Positions 25,393 to 30,479 of a stretch of DNA of 30,479 bases are shown here, in pieces. The first letter of the stretch is position 1. The number at the start of each line of letters is the position of its first letter. Source of the DNA: CAIJZX01 sp043766165 (lineage in GTDB: Bacteria > Patescibacteriota > Patescibacteriia > SBBC01 > CAIJZX01); NCBI GenBank assembly GCA_043766165.1, contig JAYUIJ010000020.1, positions 1-30,479 of the forward strand. Reading direction: 5' to 3'. A program made the position numbers and the translations under genes. The notes below the pieces were generated by a model. That model was not told where the DNA came from. It did no database searches and worked only from the letters and a program-made list of their open reading frames with translations.

Positions 25393-26202
25393 TTATTTAT
25401 TGGAAGCTATGGCTTGGGCGAAAATTTGACTGAGAGTCGCGTCGTCGACTTGATTTAAGGTTGCTTGATCAACGCCGTTTTGTAATAGTAGTTGTCGAAT
25501 CTCCGCTGGGTCTAACGATTGAATTTCTTGTAAGGCTGCGGCGTCAGCGCTATTCGTATTTGCGATCGACGGTATGTTTGTATTGGTCGCTCGATTCGTG
25601 TTAGTCGAGCTATTCGTATTCGTTGCCGGTTGAGATTTTAAAACTTGATTGTAAATACTGAGCAAGCTCGCGTCGTCGGTTTTATCGAGGGTGGCTTGTG
25701 GGACACCGGCTGAAGCTAGGGCACGACGTAGGAACGCTGGGGTTAAGGCACCCTTGGCATCAGTTACGCTTGTTAATAGTCGAAAGCCTTCACAAACCTT
25801 TCCTGACGGACAATTTGGATCAGCACCTTTTGACAGTTCAACATTATCCGGTACGCCGTCCCCATCAGAATCTTTGAGGTATGGGCTGGTATGTAGGTTA
25901 TACAGTTCGTCGTAATCCGATAACGTATCCCCGTCAGTATCTTTCGTTTTGAGCTTGTTCAGTTCAGCAACAGCATCTGTATTCGTGGTCGCTATTTTCG
26001 TATTGACTTTAACTGGAGCGGTTAAGGTGGTAATGGAGTGGAAAATGATCCATCCGCCAACACCCAGCGCAATAATGCCTAAAACAAGGATGCCCTGAAA
26101 GGCTCGGGGTGTATCCAAAGCACCCACCGGAGTCGATCCAGAGGATACGCCAACTAGGCCATCGGAAAGCTTTTTCCCTAGGCGGCTGAATATTGAGGAC
26201 AT
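25393..26202 (-). CDS. Membrane-anchored protein with thrombospondin type 3-like calcium loops
   Basis: The 269-residue product has a cytosolic N-terminus, one membrane helix (about 37-59, GILVLGIIALGVGGWIIFHS), and an outer part. Residues 87-122 carry two acidic calcium-loop motifs of the thrombospondin type 3 kind (DTDGDTLSDYDE and DSDGDGVPDNVE). A Cys pair (131, 137) follows. Two similar 31-residue helical units then appear at 158-189 and 235-266 (SAGVPQATLDKTDDASLLSI and QNGVDQATLNQVDDATLSQI), joined by an Asn/Thr-rich linker (190-220). It is the first gene after promoter P1 and heads the long operon of giant surface proteins. It may anchor them or sense calcium, which is inference. No strong Shine-Dalgarno sequence is visible. 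Confidence 0.87.
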   Translation of the reverse strand: MSSIFSRLGKKLSDGLVGVSSGSTPVGALDTPRAFQGILVLGIIALGVGGWIIFHSITTLTAPVKVNTKIATTNTDAVAELNKLKTKDTDGDTLSDYDELYNLHTSPYLKDSDGDGVPDNVELSKGADPNCPSGKVCEGFRLLTSVTDAKGALTPAFLRRALASAGVPQATLDKTDDASLLSIYNQVLKSQPATNTNSSTNTNRATNTNIPSIANTNSADAAALQEIQSLDPAEIRQLLLQNGVDQATLNQVDDATLSQIFAQAIASNK

Positions 26203-26253
26203 ACCATTTTCATTTTTTGCTTTATATTAGCCAAAATAGAGTAATTGAGACTG

Positions 26254-26270
26254 GTTACCATGTTGGCAAC
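26254..26270. promoter_or_regulatory. Imperfect dyad in the leader of the long operon
   Basis: GTTACCA (26254-26260) and TGGCAAC (26264-26270) form an inverted repeat with one mismatch and a 3-base centre. It lies between the P1 start and the first codon, where a repressor or a small RNA hairpin could act. It is short and could be chance. Confidence 0.3.
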
Positions 26271-26278
26271 TCTTACAA

Positions 26279-26287
26279 TTATCCACA
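26279..26287 (+). promoter_or_regulatory. Consensus DnaA-box sequence in the operon leader
   Basis: TTATCCACA is a perfect match to the bacterial DnaA box. It lies about 20-30 bases downstream of the P1 transcription start. It is a single copy with no neighbouring boxes or AT-rich unwinding region, so this is not an origin. It may be chance or a DnaA-responsive regulatory site. Confidence 0.35.
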
Positions 26288-26314
26288 GGTGAAAAGGACC
26301 AAAAATCAGTCTTT

Positions 26315-26343
26315 ACTATAGCACAGAAGACCCTAATCGTCAA
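26315..26343 (-). promoter_or_regulatory. Promoter P1 for the long surface-protein/VirB6 operon
   Basis: Reading the minus strand, TTGACG (26343-26338) is followed by exactly 17 bases and TATAGT (26320-26315). The -10 is extended by TGTGC. The -35 overlaps the last codons of rsmA. Transcription would start near 26308, giving a leader of roughly 105 bases before the ATG at 26202. The -10 region and the bases after it match promoter P2 at 17 of 20 positions. Confidence 0.78.
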
Positions 26344-27154
26344 CCAATTTTTTAGCTAACTTTAGCCATTGTTCCAAACTGAGTTCTTGGGCTCGGACTA
26401 GTTCATGAAGACCGGTAGACTCAATTGCTTCAGCGACCTTGGGTGCAGGAATATGGAGAGAAGTGGCTAAGGTTGTGGCTAATTTCTTCCTTCGAGCTGC
26501 GAACCCGGCTCGAACGAACTGCCAAAACTTCTTATCCTGATCTGGGTTCAGAGGCTGAAAATCATCGCAGTAGAGCACCGATGAGGTTACCTTAGGAATT
26601 GGGAAGAAACTAGAGGGTGGAACATCAAACAGCATGATTGGGCGACTGTAAAACTGGGTTGTTAGTGACAATAGGCTCATATCACCGGGTTTAGCCGTTA
26701 TTCGCTTAGCTACATCACGTTGAATCATGACCGTTAGGTTACTTGGTCGCGGCGGAAGTGATAAAAAGTTGCGGAAGACCAATGAAGTCGCACTATACGG
26801 CAGATTGGCGACGAGCTTATATTCCCCTTCTTTAATGATAGTATTCAAATTTACCTTGAAAATATCGGAATGAATCAGTCGAAGTCGCTCTTGGCCACGA
26901 AACTTCTTTTTCAGATAGGCATACAGTCGTTGATCGATCTCAACGGCAATAATCTTCGCACCGGTTTCTAACAACGCTTCCGTTAAAATTCCTAAGCCCG
27001 GACCAATTTCAAGCACTGTATCTTCCGGCTCGACACCGGCCGCACTGACTATTGAAGCACAAATACTTTCATCCAATAAAAAGTTTTGGCCGGCCGCTTG
27101 TTGCGGACGTAAACCTATCTCGTGGAGAATAGCTTGAACTTGAGTGATTTTCAT
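26333..27154 (-). CDS. rsmA: 16S rRNA adenine dimethyltransferase RsmA (KsgA)
   Basis: RsmA uses S-adenosylmethionine to dimethylate two adjacent adenines near the 3' end of 16S rRNA during small-subunit maturation in the cytoplasm. The 273-residue length is normal. The family motifs are all present: GQNFLLD (22-28), the SAM-binding LEIGPGLGILTEAL (48-61), acidic residue E72 in VEID, D97 in HSDIF, and the catalytic NLPY (117-120). The conserved PPSSFFPIPKVTSSV segment and a C-terminal helical domain follow. The start overlaps the stop of the MFS gene as ATGA, indicating translational coupling. The 3' end contains the -35 of promoter P1. Identification is confident. Confidence 0.97.
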   Translation of the reverse strand: MKITQVQAILHEIGLRPQQAAGQNFLLDESICASIVSAAGVEPEDTVLEIGPGLGILTEALLETGAKIIAVEIDQRLYAYLKKKFRGQERLRLIHSDIFKVNLNTIIKEGEYKLVANLPYSATSLVFRNFLSLPPRPSNLTVMIQRDVAKRITAKPGDMSLLSLTTQFYSRPIMLFDVPPSSFFPIPKVTSSVLYCDDFQPLNPDQDKKFWQFVRAGFAARRKKLATTLATSLHIPAPKVAEAIESTGLHELVRAQELSLEQWLKLAKKLVDD

Positions 27155-28320
27155 TTGACGAGAAACACGAAGTATAGCAGCGATACACCGGCGGCCGCAA
27201 AGAAAGCCGCGGTAAACGGCGAGGTAAATGACGCCAAAATAATAATGACCGCAGCGATAAAGGTTTTACCGAGGGCGAAACCTTGTTCAAAGAACACTGA
27301 ACGTTCTATAACTTGTGATTCTTGGACAGCTTTACCGTAACTAGCAGTTGTTAGCGTTACAAAAGTAGTATTTTTTGCTATTCGACCTGCTGTGTCACTA
27401 ATAAAAATAAGCCCAATAGTCCTCGCAAATGGCCTTATAAACCATACGCAGGCCGACAAAACTGCACCCCAGCGCAGTGTTGATTTTGGATGATGTTTGT
27501 CAATAAGTTTTCCGATGTAGAGCGTCACAACCGCAGTAATCAATGTCGCCACAGCAATTGCGCCACCCATTTTTTCATAGGAACTAAACGCTAAGGCAAT
27601 AAATATCGGCCAGATAACGAGCATAACTAGTTCTTCGCCTAATGAAAGGTACGCTAGTGTCGTCCGGATATGCATTTGGGTAAATGGCTGCTTCAACATT
27701 TGCCAATATGAAGAAATCGCGGCGTGGCGACTGGTCCCAACAATAAACAGTGGTATATTGGACAACAAAATAAATACCATTACCAATGTAAATAAAACAT
27801 TGAATCCAGCTTGCTGAATAATCAGGCCGCCGATAGCCGGACCAATGATGTAGACCACGGTTGAAAGCGACCATAACCCAGAAAATTCCTTCCCGCGTTC
27901 CCGTTTATCGGAATTGAGAATAAAATCCGTATGGTAAGCTGGCCAATAAAAGGTTTTTTGTAAGGAAAAAAATATCGGTGCAATCCAAAACCAGATACCA
28001 GACACCGGTACCAGTAATAATGCTAAATAGTACCCAATCAGAAACAATGAGCTAATGGCCATGCTCCGTCCTGGTCCTTTATGGGCCACGAATTTTCCGC
28101 CCAGTGGAACAATGAAATAATAGAGGCCGTAGACAACAATGTAATAGAGCAAGATATGTTGAATAGTGTAGCCAAGCTTATACAAATATACTGGCTCGAA
28201 TAAGACCACCATCGCTAAAGCAAAATCCAGCATGGTGACCGCCATAAACAGGCCACCTAATCGTCGGTTAATACGTCGATGAAAATACGATGGGAAACGG
28301 AATGAAGCGGGATTAAACAT
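27151..28320 (-). CDS. Major facilitator superfamily permease
   Basis: The 389-residue integral membrane protein has about twelve hydrophobic helices, beginning FMAVTMLDFALAMVVLFEPV and ending with FTAAFFAAAGVSLLYFVFLV. The loop after helix 2-3 holds GGKFVAHKGPGRSM, which is the MFS G-x3-D/H-x2-G-R-like signature. A longer central cytosolic loop (about 195-215) separates the two six-helix halves, and the second half has IGKLIDKHHPKSTL at the equivalent position. Substrate is unknown; drug or metabolite efflux would be typical. The start overlaps the upstream TsaC-like gene by 8 bases, and the end overlaps rsmA by 4, so the three form an operon. The linkage to rsmA is probably only for co-expression. 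Confidence 0.9.
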   Translation of the reverse strand: MFNPASFRFPSYFHRRINRRLGGLFMAVTMLDFALAMVVLFEPVYLYKLGYTIQHILLYYIVVYGLYYFIVPLGGKFVAHKGPGRSMAISSLFLIGYYLALLLVPVSGIWFWIAPIFFSLQKTFYWPAYHTDFILNSDKRERGKEFSGLWSLSTVVYIIGPAIGGLIIQQAGFNVLFTLVMVFILLSNIPLFIVGTSRHAAISSYWQMLKQPFTQMHIRTTLAYLSLGEELVMLVIWPIFIALAFSSYEKMGGAIAVATLITAVVTLYIGKLIDKHHPKSTLRWGAVLSACVWFIRPFARTIGLIFISDTAGRIAKNTTFVTLTTASYGKAVQESQVIERSVFFEQGFALGKTFIAAVIIILASFTSPFTAAFFAAAGVSLLYFVFLVK

Positions 28321-28915
28321 TGACTGCGCCGTGGCGGATGATATTGATCTTGGTCTTATCGAGACTGATAATAGTTGACGGTCGCGTTTGTTTTCCGCAC
28401 CGTCCTGACATGACTAGTATACCAGGAAAGTCACGTTTCACCTTACGGGCGGATTTTGTCGGCGGTTGGCCACTAATGTTGGCGCTGGTGGCGGTGATGG
28501 GAGCTTTCACTGCTCGTGCCAAGGTTCTAGCTTGTGCATGCTTGGGTACACGGATACCAATCCGCCCCTCTTTTCCAAAAGATACCCTTTTAGCCAAAAG
28601 GGAGTAACTCCTTTTTTTGAAATCTGTGTACTTACTCTTCCCTAACAACGCCGAAACAGCAATTGAAGACTTTGCGCGAAGTAAAATAGTCAACGAACCT
28701 GGCCAATATTTCTTAGCCAGGACTTTTTCTTCCGGCGAAAGCACAAAAAACTTTTCAACTTGTTTGAGATTGGCGGCAATTAAAGCAATAGGTTTGCCGA
28801 CTTCACGTTTTTTTAAACGGAATAGTTCGGCAATGGCTTTTTTGTCGGTCGCGGCGACACCGAGCGCGTAAAAGGATTCAGTGGAATAGGCAAAAATATT
28901 TGGCAGGGGCTTCAT
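28313..28915 (-). CDS. tsaC: YrdC/Sua5 family protein, probable threonylcarbamoyl-AMP synthase
   Basis: TsaC/Sua5 makes threonylcarbamoyl-adenylate from threonine, bicarbonate and ATP for the t6A37 modification of ANN-decoding tRNAs. The 200-residue single-domain protein has the YrdC core: LKKREVGKPIALI (34-46), PGSLTILL (72-79), IGIRVP (119-124) and TSANISG (143-149). Two things are odd. The N-terminal substrate motif is STESFYALG (11-19) rather than the common PT[DE]T-x-YGLG. A basic insert of about 30 residues lies at 82-117 (KSSIAVSALLGKSKYTDFKK). The Sua5-specific C-terminal domain is absent. A divergent but functional TsaC is most likely; a YrdC paralogue with another role is possible. 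It heads the operon with the MFS gene and rsmA. Confidence 0.85.
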   Translation of the reverse strand: MKPLPNIFAYSTESFYALGVAATDKKAIAELFRLKKREVGKPIALIAANLKQVEKFFVLSPEEKVLAKKYWPGSLTILLRAKSSIAVSALLGKSKYTDFKKRSYSLLAKRVSFGKEGRIGIRVPKHAQARTLARAVKAPITATSANISGQPPTKSARKVKRDFPGILVMSGRCGKQTRPSTIISLDKTKINIIRHGAVNV

Positions 28916-28935
28916 AGTTTTATGAGATGCTTAAA

Positions 28936-28957
28936 CTATCCACTCTTTCGTGGATAG
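28936..28957. terminator. Hairpin between the coiled-coil gene and tsaC, weak terminator candidate
   Basis: CTATCCAC (28936-28943) and GTGGATAG (28950-28957) form a perfect 8-bp stem with a 6-base loop, just after the coiled-coil gene's stop in the minus-strand direction. Only a short TTTAA follows, so intrinsic termination would be weak. Confidence 0.45.
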
Positions 28958-28971
28958 CTCGGTGAGGCAAG

Positions 28972-29328
28972 TTATTTCTGAGCCAAACCAGTATGCCGCT
29001 CAAGCGTGGTCACCCTATTTTGCAAAACGACAAATTCGTTCTCATAGACGGCTTGTTGTAGGCGGCGATTGATGGCCGCGAGACTCAGATCAACTGTATC
29101 GAAGCGTTCATCCATCTTATCCAAGCGCTTATCAACACCATCAAATCGCTGATCGAACATAACAAACCGATCATCGACTTCGTCAAAACCCTGTTTAACC
29201 ATCAAGCCCATCTCCTCAAATTGCTCGTCAACGCGAGTAAACCCAGTTTTCATGGATTTCTCCATCTGGGCAAACCCTTGCTGGGTAATTTGGGCTAATT
29301 TCTCAATTGTTATTCGTTTCTTCTGCAT
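28972..29328 (-). CDS. Short coiled-coil protein (unknown function)
   Basis: I choose ATG at 29328 (118 residues). It has AGGAAG seven bases upstream, whereas the longer frame starts with a TTG at 29352. After a short basic start (MQKKRITIEKLAQITQQGF), the protein is almost entirely a long amphipathic helix. It has regularly repeated units of the form DxRFDxVDxRLDKMDERFD, with Phe/Leu, Val and Met as the hydrophobic stripe. It ends in a second heptad stretch (FVVLQNRVTTLERHTG). Such proteins form dimeric or trimeric coiled coils and are common but functionally uncharacterised in CPR genomes. A candidate promoter lies just upstream, so it may be a single-gene unit. Confidence 0.78.
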   Translation of the reverse strand: MQKKRITIEKLAQITQQGFAQMEKSMKTGFTRVDEQFEEMGLMVKQGFDEVDDRFVMFDQRFDGVDKRLDKMDERFDTVDLSLAAINRRLQQAVYENEFVVLQNRVTTLERHTGLAQK

Positions 29329-29366
29329 AAAATTACTTCCTGGAAGCACCAAAACTTGTCGCTGGT

Positions 29367-29395
29367 AGCGTATCTTGGAAATGGAGTAGTGTCAA
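29367..29395 (-). promoter_or_regulatory. Candidate promoter for the coiled-coil gene
   Basis: On the minus strand a perfect TTGACA (29395-29390) is followed by 17 bases and TACGCT (29372-29367), a weak -10. The ATG at 29328 would lie about 30 bases after the transcription start, with a good Shine-Dalgarno sequence between. Confidence 0.4.
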
Positions 29396-29403
29396 ATTAA
29401 TCC

Positions 29404-30351
29404 CTACTTTTCCAGAGCTTGCCGCAGACCTGTGCGCCCTAAGTTCAACCAATATTCCGTCTCCTCACTACTATTCCCATTGATATACTTCTCCTGATGA
29501 GCACCCATGAACTCCATTGCCACACCAGCGAGTGCATATGAATACAAATGTTCTATCTCTACCTCTGATAATGCCTTCAGCGCACTATATTCTTTGGCAA
29601 TCGCAGTACATGTCTCGGCCAACGAATTTCCTTTTTCGTAGAGAAGGTTTGCTGCAATAACTGCTAACTCCTGAATCCTCGGATACCAATTTGCCACCGA
29701 GAAATCAAGAATATAGATTTTCCCATCATCGCCTTTTAGGATATTGGCTTTCGTGAAGTCACCATGGACAAAACATTGTGGAAGTTCCCGGACGGGGATT
29801 TTATTGTGCTCAGCAATTGCTTGTTTGACGAGCGGAAGGTCGGCTGCCTGAATATACGTACCGACTTTTTTAAACATCTGCTGAATATTTGGAATGGCCC
29901 AGGAATCAAAAAAGAATGGTGGGTGATATTCAATGCTATGAATACGCGCGGCTTGTTCAAGAATTGCTTGTCGTTCTGCCGTGTCCGGCGTTCTCTCCAT
30001 TTCTAGAAACGACCTACCTTGAATAAATTGCATGACAATAAGTTGAATAGCATCCCGTTCGAACAAAAAGTGTTGCTTGTTGGTCTTTTCTAACTTCGGG
30101 TGATGAACGCCGGCTGCCAAAACTTTTTCCATAATCTGCACATACCTTTTGACATCGTCTGTGGTCCGTTGTTTTGAGAAAATCTTTACAAGATACAGTC
30201 CAGTACTTGTCTCTAGCTTGATGTTACAATCTTCATAGCCTGTCTCGATGACCGTAAATATAATGAATTTTCCAATCTGAAAAACAATACATACGTCAGT
30301 AAGCAGTATCTCAATATCACCCGAGTAATTAATTCTCTCTAATGGTTTCAA
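29404..30351 (-). CDS. APH-fold phosphotransferase (aminoglycoside/choline kinase-like)
   Basis: The 315-residue cytoplasmic protein has the kinase-like fold of aminoglycoside and choline/homoserine phosphotransferases. An N-terminal lobe carries TGLYLVKIFSK (50-60) with the ATP-binding Lys. The hinge is IVMQFIQGRSF. The catalytic loop is HGDFTKAN (196-203, with catalytic Asp198 and Asn203), and the metal-binding ILDFSVANW starts near 214. Substrate cannot be predicted, so resistance should not be assumed. The only standard start in the frame before residue 74 is TTG at 30351, with no Shine-Dalgarno sequence. The frame stays open upstream to a stop at 30385-30387, so the exact start is uncertain. 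It lies about 75 bases upstream of the coiled-coil gene. Confidence 0.87.
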   Translation of the reverse strand: MKPLERINYSGDIEILLTDVCIVFQIGKFIIFTVIETGYEDCNIKLETSTGLYLVKIFSKQRTTDDVKRYVQIMEKVLAAGVHHPKLEKTNKQHFLFERDAIQLIVMQFIQGRSFLEMERTPDTAERQAILEQAARIHSIEYHPPFFFDSWAIPNIQQMFKKVGTYIQAADLPLVKQAIAEHNKIPVRELPQCFVHGDFTKANILKGDDGKIYILDFSVANWYPRIQELAVIAANLLYEKGNSLAETCTAIAKEYSALKALSEVEIEHLYSYALAGVAMEFMGAHQEKYINGNSSEETEYWLNLGRTGLRQALEK

Positions 30352-30479
30352 GTAAAGACGACTTAGACAACAAAATTCACTAACTTATCCTTCACCCAGC
30401 ACCACTTTTGGATTGGACACTGAACTATCCCTATGGCACATCTCCAGCTAATGATGTTTACAAAAACTGGAATATCATC
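30352..30479. other. Right-edge non-coding stretch
   Basis: I see no convincing gene, promoter or RNA in these 128 bases. They precede the phosphotransferase gene and should contain its promoter, but no good pair of -35 and -10 elements stands out. Confidence 0.4.

Noticed and set aside
26279..26287. Replication origin at the DnaA-box sequence
   Set aside because: Only one box is present, with no cluster, no AT-rich unwinding element and no dnaA or dnaN gene nearby.
26300..26336. Possible terminator after rsmA (GTCTT/AAGAC stem followed by TGATTTTT)
   Set aside because: The stem is only 5 bp with a 13-base loop and coincides with promoter P1, so a terminator is not supported.

Overview
The window most likely comes from the genome of a Candidate Phyla Radiation (Patescibacteria, Parcubacteria-like) bacterium. 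This is an inference from gene content: a PrgI-family protein, a VirB4 split into two overlapping genes, a VirB6/TrbL-like protein with a very long tail, several small helical proteins of the kind found beside them in such genomes, and giant cysteine-rich secreted proteins. The standard bacterial code fits, with no in-frame recoded stops. GC is in the mid-40s percent by eye, with local departures. All recognised genes are on the minus strand, so the biological order runs from high to low coordinates.

Right part (30351 to 26333): a predicted small-molecule phosphotransferase (APH fold), a short coiled-coil protein, and a tight housekeeping group whose genes overlap by a few bases. That group is a YrdC/TsaC-like protein, an MFS permease and the 16S rRNA dimethyltransferase RsmA.

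Middle part (26202 to 6509): a strong promoter (TTGACG-17-TATAGT) overlaps the end of rsmA and starts an apparent operon of nearly 20 kb. Its order is: a membrane-anchored protein with thrombospondin type 3-like calcium loops; three giant proteins (1859, 1420 and about 1575 residues) with signal peptides and mosaics of cysteine-rich knots, lectin-like beta-sandwiches, FN3/Ig-like domains, a beta-propeller and a PKD-like domain; a 1066-residue VirB6-like membrane protein; a 241-residue helical protein; and a 99-residue protein. Junctions are 2 to 4 bases or a TAATG overlap, except the last. There, a 14-bp inverted repeat overlaps the stop of one gene and the start of the next.

Left part (6508 to 1): about 290 bp holding a nest of palindromes and a second promoter whose -10 region nearly copies that of the first. 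Then follow a 388-residue Pro-rich helical protein, a 205-residue protein, PrgI, the VirB4 N-terminal (TraC-like) protein, the VirB4 ATPase, a VirB8-like anchored protein and a membrane protein cut by the window edge.

My reading is that the two transcription units together encode one cell-surface machine. It would be a type IV secretion/conjugation-like channel (VirB3/PrgI, VirB4, VirB6, possible VirB8) built with dedicated giant secreted proteins that could bind glycans, matrix or a host cell. No VirD4, relaxase, VirB11, VirB1-like hydrolase or separate VirB2 pilin is visible here. No tRNA, rRNA, CRISPR array or insertion sequence was seen.
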